57,939 nucleotides of DNA from an uncultured Lachnospiraceae bacterium (GCA_945868305.1 CAMBKU010000005.1:1-57939), one strand, 5' to 3'; shown: positions 47,972-56,920, counted from the stretch's first letter. Numbers and translations are program-made. Notes: generated by a model not told the origin, from the letters alone.

Positions 47972-48835
47972 ATGAAACTATTACATTTTTTCGAAGATAA
48001 TCAGCTTTACCTTGGAATACAGACGCAAAAAGGCATTCTAAATGTCAACAAAACTGTTGCCGCAAACAATAGCTCCCTTCCTACCACCTTAGAGGATATA
48101 TTCATACAGGTGCAAAACGATTTTTCCTATTTAGACCAATATTTAGATTTATCTCCTGTGTTTTCTCAAGCAGAAAACATAACCTTTGCGCCAAGTGTTC
48201 CAAATCCGGAAAAAATACTGTGTATCGGACTCAATTACGATTCCCACATTAAAGAAGTCAAACTGGAACATCCAAAAGTGCCAACAATATTCAGCAAATA
48301 TAACACCTGCCTGACCGGACATAAATCAAAAATCCACTTACCTAAAGATGCCCAAAAATTTGATTATGAAGCAGAACTTGTAATTATTATGGGAAAAACT
48401 GCACACAATGTTTCAAAAGCAGATGCGCTTTCTTATGTCTTTGGCTATTCTGTTGGCAATGATTTTAGTGCCAGAGATTTACAGATGCAAACCGGACAAT
48501 GGCTCTTGGGAAAGGCCTGTGACGACTTTGCCCCACTCGGCCCATATATTGTCACCGCAAATGAAGCAAATCCTGACCATCTGGATATAAAATGCGAAGT
48601 AAACGGTATTTTGCGTCAACATTCCAATACACAAAATATGATTTTTGACTGTGCTGCCATCATCAGCTACCTTTCACAATATATTACCCTAAAACCGGGA
48701 GATATTATTTACACCGGAACACCGGAAGGCGTTATCCTGGGTGAACCAGAAAATCGGCAGCAATGGCTGAAAGCCGGTGATCAGATTACCGTTACCATCG
48801 AAGGTCTTGGAACACTGTCAAATACACTTTGTTGA
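47972..48835 (+). CDS. Fumarylacetoacetate hydrolase family protein
   Basis: 287-residue FAH-fold enzyme. KILCIGLNYDSHIKEV and KFDYEAELVIIMG supply the metal-binding Glu residues, then GYSVGNDFSARDLQ and the C-terminal GDIIYTGTPEGVILG. Family members hydrolyse or decarboxylate 2-keto acids and acylpyruvates in aromatic or sugar catabolism. GGAGG precedes the ATG. No other pathway genes are adjacent, so the substrate is open. Confidence 0.92.
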   Translation: MKLLHFFEDNQLYLGIQTQKGILNVNKTVAANNSSLPTTLEDIFIQVQNDFSYLDQYLDLSPVFSQAENITFAPSVPNPEKILCIGLNYDSHIKEVKLEHPKVPTIFSKYNTCLTGHKSKIHLPKDAQKFDYEAELVIIMGKTAHNVSKADALSYVFGYSVGNDFSARDLQMQTGQWLLGKACDDFAPLGPYIVTANEANPDHLDIKCEVNGILRQHSNTQNMIFDCAAIISYLSQYITLKPGDIIYTGTPEGVILGEPENRQQWLKAGDQITVTIEGLGTLSNTLC

Positions 48836-48841
48836 CATAAC

Positions 48842-48873
48842 AAAAAACAGGGCTCTAAAAGTCCCTGTTTTTT
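48842..48873. terminator. Bidirectional terminator between FAH gene and ECF ATPase gene
   Basis: Arms AAACAGGG/CCCTGTTT with T runs on both strands; it ends the FAH gene on the plus strand and the ECF operon on the minus strand. Confidence 0.9.
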
Positions 48874-48894
48874 CGTTATGCTTCTTTTATTCCT

Positions 48895-50352
48895 TTATGT
48901 GATAGCAAATGACTTTTTAAGCTGCGCTTCATGCTCCACACAGATTGGGTAACTTTCTACCAATTTATTTTCATCCAAATGCAGAATACAATTACATGCC
49001 CGGCATACAAACTCGTAGTCGTGCGTAGCAACAAATACGACCTTCCCCATCTGTGCCAGACGTTTAATCAGTTGGGCGACACGCAGCATATTATCAAAAT
49101 CAAGCCCGCTGGTGGGTTCATCAAATACCAGGATATCCTTGTGGCAGATCATACTAACTGCCACCGCCAGCCTCTGTTTTTGTCCCCCGGAGAGTGTATT
49201 GGGATGCCACTGGCTAAAACGGGCCAGATCCAATTCTTCCAGGGTTGCCTTTGCCAGTTCCGTGTCAGGATTTTTAATACCAAACGTACTCTCCTGTTCT
49301 ACACTCTCTGCAAAAAGCTCATAATTGACATCCTGCATGACCAGATAAGAATGCTTCCTAAGCGCCTTGCGGGATTGAACGGTGCCATTTATAAGAACTT
49401 TTCCGTCCATTTCCTTGTGCAGTCCACAGATTGCTCTCGAAAATGTCGTTTTTCCTGCGCCATTATGTCCAACAATTCCAATCACCTCGCCCCCTTTCAC
49501 AGAGAGGTTGATATTTTCGAGAATTCTTTGCTTTTTATAGTTTAGGTTCACATTTTTCAGTTCCAGTGTTGCACCCGCAGATCTGATTTGATGCCAGGAC
49601 GGCTCCGCAGCCCGCAAATCCGTGGCTCGCAGCCCCATTTTCTCGCGTTGCTGTTGCGTCAATGCCATAAGTTCATGCGGCGAATAAATTTTCTTTAATC
49701 GTCCCTGCTCAAAATAGAAAGCGCGGTCAATGATATCCATCAAGTAATACAAACGGTGTTCTGCTACCAAAATAGTCTTTCCCTGTCGTTTCAACAACTG
49801 AAGCGTTTTTTTCAATTCAATAATAGCATCCATATCCAAATTGGAAGATGGCTCGTCCAACAGATAGATGTCGGGATTCATTGCATATACCGAGGCAAAC
49901 GCAATCTTTTGTTTTTCACCACCAGACAATTCAAAAATACTCCGCTGGGAAAGCTTCTCAATGTGCAGGTCTTTTTCGGTCTGTTCTACTCTCTGGTGCA
50001 ACTCTCCAAACGGAAGCGCCGCGTTTTCGATACCAAAAGCAATCTCACTATCTGTATCCGTATTAAAAAACTGTGTCCTTGGATTTTGAAATACAGAGCC
50101 AACCTGCCCGGCAATCTGGTACATTGGTGTCTCCGAAATAACCATATCATTTACAATAACCCGGCCATGCAATTTACCAGGAAAAAAATTGGGAATCAGT
50201 CCATTGATAAGCCGGGTAAATGTCGTCTTGCCGCAACCGGATCTACCGCAAAGCAAAATACACTCTCCATCTTTAATGGTCAGATCCACCGGTTCCAGCC
50301 CCTCTTGTTCATTTCCTTCATAAGAAAAGGAAACATTCTCAAAACGAATCAA
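48895..50352 (-). CDS. ECF transporter fused double ATPase
   Basis: Two EcfA-type ATPase domains in one chain, about 485 residues, giving both ATPases of an ECF module. First domain: Walker A CGRSGCGKTT, signature LSGGEKQK, DEPSSNLD. Second: [25 protein letters not shown]. The ATPase fold begins at RFENVSFSYEG. Start TTG at 50352 has AGGAGG 7 nt upstream; ATG at 50370 overlaps the T gene stop but lacks a good site. A far-upstream frame extension to 50640 is spurious. Confidence 0.9.
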   Translation of the reverse strand: MIRFENVSFSYEGNEQEGLEPVDLTIKDGECILLCGRSGCGKTTFTRLINGLIPNFFPGKLHGRVIVNDMVISETPMYQIAGQVGSVFQNPRTQFFNTDTDSEIAFGIENAALPFGELHQRVEQTEKDLHIEKLSQRSIFELSGGEKQKIAFASVYAMNPDIYLLDEPSSNLDMDAIIELKKTLQLLKRQGKTILVAEHRLYYLMDIIDRAFYFEQGRLKKIYSPHELMALTQQQREKMGLRATDLRAAEPSWHQIRSAGATLELKNVNLNYKKQRILENINLSVKGGEVIGIVGHNGAGKTTFSRAICGLHKEMDGKVLINGTVQSRKALRKHSYLVMQDVNYELFAESVEQESTFGIKNPDTELAKATLEELDLARFSQWHPNTLSGGQKQRLAVAVSMICHKDILVFDEPTSGLDFDNMLRVAQLIKRLAQMGKVVFVATHDYEFVCRACNCILHLDENKLVESYPICVEHEAQLKKSFAIT

Positions 50353-50366
50353 TCCTATTCCTCCTC

Positions 50367-51074
50367 TCATAAAAACCTGCCAATTACCACATAGGCCAGA
50401 AAGCAGACAACAACAAGTACATCTGTAAAATGAAAACGAATATCTACATAGCAGGTCCGCGATAATGGATTTTCGATGCCACGCGTCACGGATGCAATAG
50501 AAAGTTCGTCTGATGCTTTGGATGCAGCCATGAGAAGTGGCGCGTAGATACATTCCAATGTCATTGCCGGGCGGAACAAAATCCCTTCCAGCGATGGCGA
50601 AACATCCCTCAGCCGCATAGCATCTTTGATAAAGTGCCAATCTTCTTGAATGGTGGGAATATAACGCAGCATAATAGCAAGCGGAATGGTAAGGGACTTA
50701 GGTGCGTGTAATTTATTCATGGCAGAGAGGAATTCACTGATTTTAGTTGTGGAGATAATAATACCGCCCATAAACCCACAGAGATAAATCTTATGCACAA
50801 GTCCTAAAAATGCGAGCAAGGACGCTTGTAGAGTTTCACTGGCATAAACCATTACGAACATAGAAATGGCATAAAAAAACGCATATCCAATTGCGCCTCC
50901 AATTGCCAAACGAACTTTTCCGCTAGCTAATGCAAAGCAGGCAATCAGCAACACCAATCCCATCTCATAGGTGAGATTAGGTGCCATAGCAGCCGCAATA
51001 ACGCAAATTAGCAGCAGCAGAATTTTTGTTCTTGGATCAATCCATAGCCATTTATGGGATGCCTGCCTATTCAT
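50367..51074 (-). CDS. ECF transporter T component
   Basis: 235-residue EcfT-family membrane protein with several hydrophobic helices and the coupling segment carrying ASKASDELSIASVTRGIE. The start overlaps the S gene stop (ATGA). It belongs to a self-contained ECF system, in contrast to the shared ecfA1A2T. Confidence 0.87.
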   Translation of the reverse strand: MNRQASHKWLWIDPRTKILLLLICVIAAAMAPNLTYEMGLVLLIACFALASGKVRLAIGGAIGYAFFYAISMFVMVYASETLQASLLAFLGLVHKIYLCGFMGGIIISTTKISEFLSAMNKLHAPKSLTIPLAIMLRYIPTIQEDWHFIKDAMRLRDVSPSLEGILFRPAMTLECIYAPLLMAASKASDELSIASVTRGIENPLSRTCYVDIRFHFTDVLVVVCFLAYVVIGRFL

Positions 51075-51673
51075 GCGGTGATTCCTGCCTTTTCAAACTG
51101 CTTCACTAACAACTTCTTACCAGCCCAACCACTCAAAGCTGCCACAATAATCGTGCCTCCAAACATAAGAACAAGAGTCATAGGAGAATAGGCACTCATC
51201 ATGGTATCCAGATAGCCTTCCGTTGCATTTCCGCTTTCAAGCATAGACGCAGCCCAGGCTTTTGGATCAATCTCAAAAACGATATAGGACCCAGTGAAGC
51301 CAAGGCACTGGACAGCATAAGCGGCAATATTCGCTTTCACATTCCGATACTCTTTGCTTCCTGCAATAATATCTCCCAGGATGCCACCAATCACAATACC
51401 TAAGTCCATCGCCCAATGCATACCCATGACAAAATAAATAATTCCCAGCAAAATACCTGCAATCGTCAGCGGACCGCGCTTTGGCACCTTAGCAATCAAC
51501 AGCAGATAAATTGGACCAGCCAATATTGCAGCACCCACAGGAATATAAAACGTGGTTGCTGGATTCATCCCAAACGGAATCCCTCCAATCTGTGTTGCAA
51601 TATACAGCAAAGCCGAAAAAATACCTGTTGTAACCAAATCTTTAACAGTTAAACCTTTCTTTTGTGTATCCAT
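51071..51673 (-). CDS. MptD-family ECF transporter S component
   Basis: 200-residue substrate-binding membrane protein, six predicted helices, with the N-terminal KDLVTTGIFSALLYIATQIGG. It belongs to the MptD/Trep_Strep putative ECF S family; the substrate is not established from sequence. GGAGG precedes the ATG. First gene of the ECF operon, read from the promoter at 51778-51806. Confidence 0.82.
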   Translation of the reverse strand: MDTQKKGLTVKDLVTTGIFSALLYIATQIGGIPFGMNPATTFYIPVGAAILAGPIYLLLIAKVPKRGPLTIAGILLGIIYFVMGMHWAMDLGIVIGGILGDIIAGSKEYRNVKANIAAYAVQCLGFTGSYIVFEIDPKAWAASMLESGNATEGYLDTMMSAYSPMTLVLMFGGTIIVAALSGWAGKKLLVKQFEKAGITA

Positions 51674-51747
51674 CTTCCGATACCTCCATTACGATAAATT
51701 TTCTTTTCCGTTCAATATTGACTTTCCTATTTTGAACAGCTATACTC

Positions 51748-51767
51748 TGGTTAGAAGTCACTAACCA
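51748..51767 (-). promoter_or_regulatory. Inverted repeat in the ECF operon leader
   Basis: TGGTTAG-N6-CTAACCA, 7-bp arms, within the predicted transcript before the S component gene. No T tract follows. Either an operator or an RNA hairpin. Confidence 0.4.
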
Positions 51768-51777
51768 TGCGGTAATA

Positions 51778-51806
51778 AAAATACTACCTTTTTTTGCAAG
51801 ATGCAA
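51778..51806 (-). promoter_or_regulatory. Promoter of the ECF operon
   Basis: On the minus strand TTGCAT, 17 nt, TATTTT. The AraC-type repeats lie just upstream of its -35, in activator position. Confidence 0.65.
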
Positions 51807-51824
51807 TGTGTTTTGGCACAAAAG

Positions 51825-51858
51825 GTTGAAATGGGATTAAAGTAAGTTGAAATGGGAT
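51825..51858 (+). promoter_or_regulatory. 21-bp-spaced direct repeat, candidate AraC operator
   Basis: GTTGAAATGGGAT occurs twice, at 51825-51837 and 51846-51858, exactly 21 bp apart (two helix turns), as AraC/XylS proteins bind. It lies 18 bp upstream of the ECF operon -35 and 17 bp before the AraC gene start. Confidence 0.7.
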
Positions 51859-51874
51859 ATTCGGTGAGAGGTTC

Positions 51875-52858
51875 ATGTACGAGTCAACAGAAAAAAGTTA
51901 TAAGAAAATATTAAACGACTATAAGTGTTTTCGGGTAGATACGCCAGACAGATTTAATGCTTTGGGACAGACCTGGGAAATGGATGATGAAATCGGCAGC
52001 GGCTATATCTGGGCCTACTACTACAAGGATCTATTTGCCATCAAAATCCATGATATTTCTTACCACAACGAATCCCTCGTGGAATTTGATATGCCGGAGA
52101 GCCTGTATATTGCCTACTATACTTCAATCTCCGGTGAGGAATTAGCCCCATATCGCAGGCTAAATGCTAACTGCGTCAAAACAAACTTAAACGGCTATCG
52201 CAAGTTTAAAGCAATCATGCACAAAAACATTCCGATTCGTTCTGTTGGAATCGAAATTATGCCTGCTTACTATGAAGATTATTTACAAAAAATGTATCCC
52301 GGAATATATGTAAGTCCATATGATGCTTTCCTTGAAGTTGATGAGACAACAGATTTTCCGGCAATGATTCGTTTGCTCAAGCAGATTGAAAACTATAAAG
52401 AAACCGGAATGGCTGGTCATCTTTTCTATCAGGCGAAGGTCGCCGAAGCTATTGCACTTGTAATCGAGCGAAAAAAACACTTTAAGGAAACAAAGAATGT
52501 AGCAATATCCCCTTCAGATATGCAGGGTATTATGTATGTAACATCCTTTATTTCGGACCACTATGCGTTTGATCTTTCCGTAGAAATGTTGACACAGATT
52601 TCCTGTATGAGTGAAACAAAATTGAGAAAACTGTTTAAGCAGATACACAAATGCACCATCACGGAATACATACATAACCAGCGAATCAGTCAGGCAGAAT
52701 ATCTTTTAGGACATACAGATTACCCCATTCGGCAAATTGCAGAAAGTGTTGGCTATACACATACCAGCCATTTTGCGGATTTATTCCGACGAACCACAGG
52801 GCTTTTACCCAGAGAATATCGCAAAATGTCAAAAAGGGAGCAGAACGAACATAAATAG
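51875..52858 (+). CDS. AraC family transcriptional regulator
   Basis: 327-residue regulator with an unrecognised N-terminal sensing domain (1-220) and a C-terminal AraC HTH pair (about 225-320): LSVEMLTQISCMSETKLRKLFKQIHK and IRQIAESVGYTHTSHFADLFRRTTGLLPREYR (each quoted in parts in the literature style: SETKLRKLFK, GYTHTSHFADLFRR). It is divergent from the ECF operon and, with the paired direct repeats between, most likely controls it. Confidence 0.92.
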   Translation: MYESTEKSYKKILNDYKCFRVDTPDRFNALGQTWEMDDEIGSGYIWAYYYKDLFAIKIHDISYHNESLVEFDMPESLYIAYYTSISGEELAPYRRLNANCVKTNLNGYRKFKAIMHKNIPIRSVGIEIMPAYYEDYLQKMYPGIYVSPYDAFLEVDETTDFPAMIRLLKQIENYKETGMAGHLFYQAKVAEAIALVIERKKHFKETKNVAISPSDMQGIMYVTSFISDHYAFDLSVEMLTQISCMSETKLRKLFKQIHKCTITEYIHNQRISQAEYLLGHTDYPIRQIAESVGYTHTSHFADLFRRTTGLLPREYRKMSKREQNEHK

Positions 52859-52891
52859 AATTCCCTAACTCGTTTGGACTGTTATTTCAAG

Positions 52892-52920
52892 TTGCATTTT
52901 TCCCGCCATCATGCTATGAT
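52892..52920 (+). promoter_or_regulatory. Promoter of the glycerol-3-phosphate dehydrogenase-type operon
   Basis: TTGCAT, 17 nt, TATGAT, with the extended TGCTATGATAA that also occurs at the glpP promoter. Confidence 0.7.
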
Positions 52921-52963
52921 AAAGTTAATAAAATAGAGAATACCGGAGACATGAGCGAGGTAG

Positions 52964-53004
52964 ATAAAGCTGCAGGACAGCTTTATTTTCCTTGCTTTTT
53001 TTAT
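52964..53004 (+). promoter_or_regulatory. Leader terminator before the glp-type operon, candidate GlpP target
   Basis: Perfect 9-bp arms ATAAAGCTG/CAGCTTTAT with a 5-nt loop, then a T-rich tail (TTTCCTTGCTTTTTTT). It lies about 40 nt after the predicted transcript start and before the first gene, where GlpP-type antitermination acts. Confidence 0.7.
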
Positions 53005-53022
53005 TAAAAAGGAGAGGTCATT

Positions 53023-54456
53023 ATGTATGATGTAGCAATTATCGGTGCAGGAGTCATCGGATGCGCCATAGCGAGAGAATTATCAAGATATGAGATAAAC
53101 GCCTGTGTCATTGAACGGGAAGAGGATGTCTGCTGCGGAACCAGTAAGGCAAACAGCGCTATCATTCATGCTGGATTTGACGCCACACCCGGCACGTTAA
53201 AGGCAAAACTAAATGTGAAAGGAAATGCCATGATGGATGACCTTTCGAGGGATTTAGATATTCCTTTTAAACGAAATGGTTCCCTGGTTGTCTGTACGAA
53301 AGAACAAAACCCCGAATATTTACACACACTATTGAAAAAAGGAGAAGAAAACGGAGTACCCGGACTTGAAATTTTAAATAAATTTGAAGCAAAGAAACTG
53401 GAACCAAACCTGGCAGACGATGTAATTGCTGCGCTCTACGCCCCCACCGGAGGTATTGTATGCCCCTTCCACTTTACTATTGCTCTGGCCGAAAACGCCT
53501 TTGCCAATGGCATTTCCTTCTTCCTGAACAATAAAGTAGAAAAAATCGACAAAAAAGACAGCTGCTACGAAATAACAACGGATAAGCAGACATTCACCGC
53601 AAAAGCAGTTGTCAACGCTGCCGGAGTATATGCAGATACAATCAGTGCCATGGCAAGCAAAGAAAACATCCATATCACTGCCAGAAAAGGGGAATACCTC
53701 CTGCTTGATAAGTCCGCCGGCACCCATGTAAACCACACCATTTTTAATCTTCCAGGCAAAATGGGAAAAGGCGTATTGGTTACACCTACCATTCATGGCA
53801 ATCTGTTAGTGGGTCCTACCGCAGTTGACACGGAGGATAAAGACGGCACGAATACCACAGAAAAAGGGCTTAATTCCCTTTCCGCCACTGCTGCCCTAAG
53901 TGTCAAAGACCTCCCCATGCACCAGGTAATCACCTCTTTTGCCGGACTGCGCGCCCATGAGGAGGGTGGAGACTTTATTCTTCGGGAAGCCGATGACACA
54001 CCGCTCTTTTTTGAAGCTGCGGGAATTGAATCTCCGGGACTTTCCTCTGCCCCTGCCATCGGTGTCATGATGGCAGAGCTGATCAAAGACCGGCTTCATC
54101 TGGAAAAAAAGCCAGACTTTATCGCCACCCGAAAAGGCATCTTAAACCCGACAGCCTTAACTCTCGCAGAACGAAATGAACTGATCAGACAACAGCCTGC
54201 CTACGGAAATATCGTCTGCCGCTGTGAAATGATTACCGAAGGCGAAATCTTAGACGCCATCCACCGCCCCTTAGGCGCCCGCTCCTTAGACGGAGTGAAA
54301 CGCCGCACAAGAGCCGGAATGGGACGCTGTCAATCAGGTTTTTGCTCTCCACGCACTATGGAAATTTTAGCAAGAGAGCTTCCCCTTGCCATGACGGAAA
54401 TCACGAAATGCGGACCGAAATCTGAAATCGCACTGGGTCACAACAAAGAGATTTAA
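53023..54456 (+). CDS. FAD-dependent glycerol-3-phosphate dehydrogenase-like protein with C-terminal [2Fe-2S] domain
   Basis: 477-residue flavoprotein of the GlpA/LhgO family. N-terminal FAD motif IIGAGVIGCAIARELSRY, DAO domain to about 370, then a BFD-like domain with Cys399, Cys401, Cys436 and Cys441. This architecture is that of anaerobic glycerol-3-phosphate dehydrogenase subunits in Clostridia. GGAGAGG precedes the ATG. With the two following genes it makes a three-part enzyme; L-2-hydroxyglutarate oxidation is an alternative by homology. Confidence 0.88.
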   Translation: MYDVAIIGAGVIGCAIARELSRYEINACVIEREEDVCCGTSKANSAIIHAGFDATPGTLKAKLNVKGNAMMDDLSRDLDIPFKRNGSLVVCTKEQNPEYLHTLLKKGEENGVPGLEILNKFEAKKLEPNLADDVIAALYAPTGGIVCPFHFTIALAENAFANGISFFLNNKVEKIDKKDSCYEITTDKQTFTAKAVVNAAGVYADTISAMASKENIHITARKGEYLLLDKSAGTHVNHTIFNLPGKMGKGVLVTPTIHGNLLVGPTAVDTEDKDGTNTTEKGLNSLSATAALSVKDLPMHQVITSFAGLRAHEEGGDFILREADDTPLFFEAAGIESPGLSSAPAIGVMMAELIKDRLHLEKKPDFIATRKGILNPTALTLAERNELIRQQPAYGNIVCRCEMITEGEILDAIHRPLGARSLDGVKRRTRAGMGRCQSGFCSPRTMEILARELPLAMTEITKCGPKSEIALGHNKEI

Positions 54457-54468
54457 GGAGGTCATCTT

Positions 54469-55731
54469 ATGAATACATATGATTTGGTCATTATCGGCGG
54501 CGGACCTGCCGGACTTGCAGCAGCCGCTTCCGCAAAGGAAAACGGCATCGAGCATATCCTGATTCTGGAACGGGACAAGGAACTTGGCGGCATCTTAAAC
54601 CAGTGCATACACAACGGCTTCGGACTGCATACCTTTAAAGAAGAACTAACCGGACCGGAATATGCCTCCCGCTTTATTAAAAAAGTAAAAAACTTACAGA
54701 TTCCATATAAACTGAATACTATGGTCATGGATGTTTCCCCTGACAAAACAGTAACCGCCATGAACCGTACCGATGGCATGTTCCAGATTCAGGCAAAAGC
54801 AATTATCCTGGCAATGGGCTGTAGAGAACGTGCGAGAGGTGCCCTAAATATCCCAGGCTACCGCCCTGCCGGAATTTTTTCCGCCGGAACCGCACAGCGT
54901 CTGGTTAATATAGAGGGCTATATGCCTGGCAAGGAGGTAGTAATCTTAGGCTCCGGTGACATCGGACTTATCATGGCAAGACGCATGACCTTAGAAGGCG
55001 CAAAAGTAAAAGTGGTCGCAGAGCTTATGCCATACTCCGGCGGCCTAAAGCGCAACATCGTGCAGTGCTTAAACGACTTTGATATTCCGCTGAAATTAAG
55101 TCACACCGTTGTGGACATCGAAGGAAAAAAACGGGTGGAGGCCGTCACGATTGCTGAAGTCGGACCGGACAAAAAGCCGATTCCTGGAACCGAGGAACGC
55201 TACACTTGTGATACACTCCTTTTATCCTGCGGTCTGATTCCTGAAAATGAACTCTCCAAAAACGCTGGAATCCTTTTAAACCCGGTAACCTCAGGTCCGG
55301 TGGTAAGTGACAATCTGGAAACAAATATCGAGGGCATTTTCGCCTGCGGCAATGTTCTCCACGTTCATGACGTGGTAGACTATGTTTCCGAGGAAGCTGC
55401 CTCTGCCGGAAAAAATGCTGCTTCCTACATAAAAAACGGAAAGAAAAACTCCAAAAAAACAGTGACAATTTATCCAACAGACGGTGTGCGCTACACCGTT
55501 CCAAGCTCCATTCATCCGGAGGAAATGGCAGATTCCCTGACCGTTCGTTTCCGCGTCGGAGATGTTTATAAAAACTGCACCATTGCCACTTATTTTGACA
55601 ATGAATTGATTTCCAAAAAGAAACGTCCAGTCATGGCTCCCGGCGAAATGGAAGAAATCCGATTAGAAAAGGATATATTAAATTCCTACCCGCATCTTTC
55701 AACGATTACAATAAAAATTGAGGAGGCATAG
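54469..55731 (+). CDS. NAD(P)/FAD-dependent oxidoreductase, GlpB-like partner
   Basis: 420-residue flavoprotein. FAD motif IIGGGPAGLAAA at the N-terminus, second nucleotide motif ILGSGDIGLIMARRM near residue 162, and the C-terminal FACGNVLHVHDVVDYVSEEA typical of pyridine nucleotide disulphide-type reductases. It lies 12 nt after the GlpA-like gene. It may pass electrons between the first subunit and NAD or another carrier. Confidence 0.88.
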   Translation: MNTYDLVIIGGGPAGLAAAASAKENGIEHILILERDKELGGILNQCIHNGFGLHTFKEELTGPEYASRFIKKVKNLQIPYKLNTMVMDVSPDKTVTAMNRTDGMFQIQAKAIILAMGCRERARGALNIPGYRPAGIFSAGTAQRLVNIEGYMPGKEVVILGSGDIGLIMARRMTLEGAKVKVVAELMPYSGGLKRNIVQCLNDFDIPLKLSHTVVDIEGKKRVEAVTIAEVGPDKKPIPGTEERYTCDTLLLSCGLIPENELSKNAGILLNPVTSGPVVSDNLETNIEGIFACGNVLHVHDVVDYVSEEAASAGKNAASYIKNGKKNSKKTVTIYPTDGVRYTVPSSIHPEEMADSLTVRFRVGDVYKNCTIATYFDNELISKKKRPVMAPGEMEEIRLEKDILNSYPHLSTITIKIEEA

Positions 55732-55733
55732 CT

Positions 55734-56102
55734 ATGGAAAAGAAAGAATTGACCTGTATCGGCTGCCCTTTGGGATGCAGCATCACAGTGACTTTAGAAC
55801 AGGGTGAAGTGACAAATGTTACAGGAAATACCTGTAAACGTGGTGACATTTACGCAAGAAAGGAAGTAACGAACCCTACCCGTATCGTTACTTCCTCAGT
55901 GAAGGTAACAGGCGGCACCTCCGCCATGGTCTCCGTCAAAACAAAAGAAGACATTCCAAAATCCAAAATCTTTGACTGCACCGCCGCTTTAAAGGATGTT
56001 ACCGTCACCGCTCCGGTCAAAATCGGAGATATTATTCTTGAAAATGCAGCGGGAACCGGAATTCCCTTCATTGCAACCAAAAATGTGGATGCGGCAGGAT
56101 AA
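55734..56102 (+). CDS. DUF1667 protein, small cysteine-rich subunit
   Basis: 122-residue protein with CIGCPLGC at the N-terminus (Cys8, Cys11, Cys15) and Cys34, a likely iron-sulphur or zinc site. The DUF1667 family regularly follows the GlpA- and GlpB-like genes in Clostridia. Spaced 2 nt from the preceding stop. Its stop is 3 nt from that of the convergent SDR gene, with no terminator between. Confidence 0.85.
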   Translation: MEKKELTCIGCPLGCSITVTLEQGEVTNVTGNTCKRGDIYARKEVTNPTRIVTSSVKVTGGTSAMVSVKTKEDIPKSKIFDCTAALKDVTVTAPVKIGDIILENAAGTGIPFIATKNVDAAG

Positions 56103-56105
56103 ATC

Positions 56106-56852
56106 CTATTGATGCTTCATTTTTGCGACAGCAAACATTTTTAATTTCAGCGGAAAAAGTTGAAGCAGCCTGTTTTTTAGTCCAGGGATAATAACCTCTT
56201 TGTTATTCATTAATCCCCGGTAAGCAATACGCGCAACAACTTCGGCAGACATTGCATCGGCCGGAGTAGTTGTTCCTTCTCTGCTGAAAAAACCTGTTTT
56301 TGTAGCTCCGGGACAAAGCGTCGATACCTGAACGCCCTTTGGTTTTGCCTCATAGCGAATAGCTCTGCCATAACTTAATACAAACGCTTTGCTTGCAAAA
56401 TAGGTAGATGTGTACGGTCCCGGCTGGAAAGCACCGGTTGACGAAACATTTAGTATTTTTCCCCGTTTCTGTCGATACATATCCGCAATAACTAACTTGC
56501 TTAAAGATACAAGATTTGTCACATTTATGGTTATCATTTCTTCGTCTTTCTGCAAGTCAATTTTATCCGTTGCACCGACAAGTCCAAAACCAGCATTGTT
56601 AATCAGAACCGTAACCGACAAATGATCCATTTTTATTTTCTGATATAATTCAGATGCGGCTCCCTGCCTGGTTAAATCCTGCTCGTAAATATGAATGGGA
56701 ATATTGTATTTTTCATTCAACTGCTTTTTTACATTTTCTAATCGTTCCTGATTGGACGATACCAGAATAAGTCCATAACCATTTTCCGCAAATAATATAG
56801 CCAGCTCATAGCCGATACCACTCGTAGCTCCTGTGATTAACGCAAATTCCAT
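56106..56852 (-). CDS. Short-chain dehydrogenase/reductase
   Basis: 248-residue classical SDR. NAD(P)-binding GATSGIG at residues 8-14, NNAG near 85-88, catalytic Ser138 with Tyr151 and Lys155 (YFASK). The C-terminus resembles the YqjQ/DltE-like group; substrate unknown. Its ribosome binding site AAAGGAGGT lies in the arm of a perfect 12-bp hairpin (56861-56900). Confidence 0.92.
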   Translation of the reverse strand: MEFALITGATSGIGYELAILFAENGYGLILVSSNQERLENVKKQLNEKYNIPIHIYEQDLTRQGAASELYQKIKMDHLSVTVLINNAGFGLVGATDKIDLQKDEEMITINVTNLVSLSKLVIADMYRQKRGKILNVSSTGAFQPGPYTSTYFASKAFVLSYGRAIRYEAKPKGVQVSTLCPGATKTGFFSREGTTTPADAMSAEVVARIAYRGLMNNKEVIIPGLKNRLLQLFPLKLKMFAVAKMKHQ

Positions 56853-56860
56853 GAAAAAGC

Positions 56861-56900
56861 ACCTCCTTTTGCAGATAATTATAGTTCGGCAAAAGGAGGT
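56861..56900 (-). promoter_or_regulatory. Hairpin sequestering the SDR ribosome binding site
   Basis: Perfect arms ACCTCCTTTTGC and GCAAAAGGAGGT with a 16-nt loop. The second arm contains the whole Shine-Dalgarno sequence of the SDR gene, whose ATG is 8 nt away. A short T run after it means it might also end the Crp/Fnr transcript. A -10-like TATAAT lies in the loop. Confidence 0.75.
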
Positions 56901-56920
56901 TGTAATTCACATTTGTTAAT

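Noticed and set aside
50353..50640. N-terminal extension of the double ATPase
   Set aside because: It overlaps the T component gene and resembles no ATPase sequence; the fold starts at about 50349.
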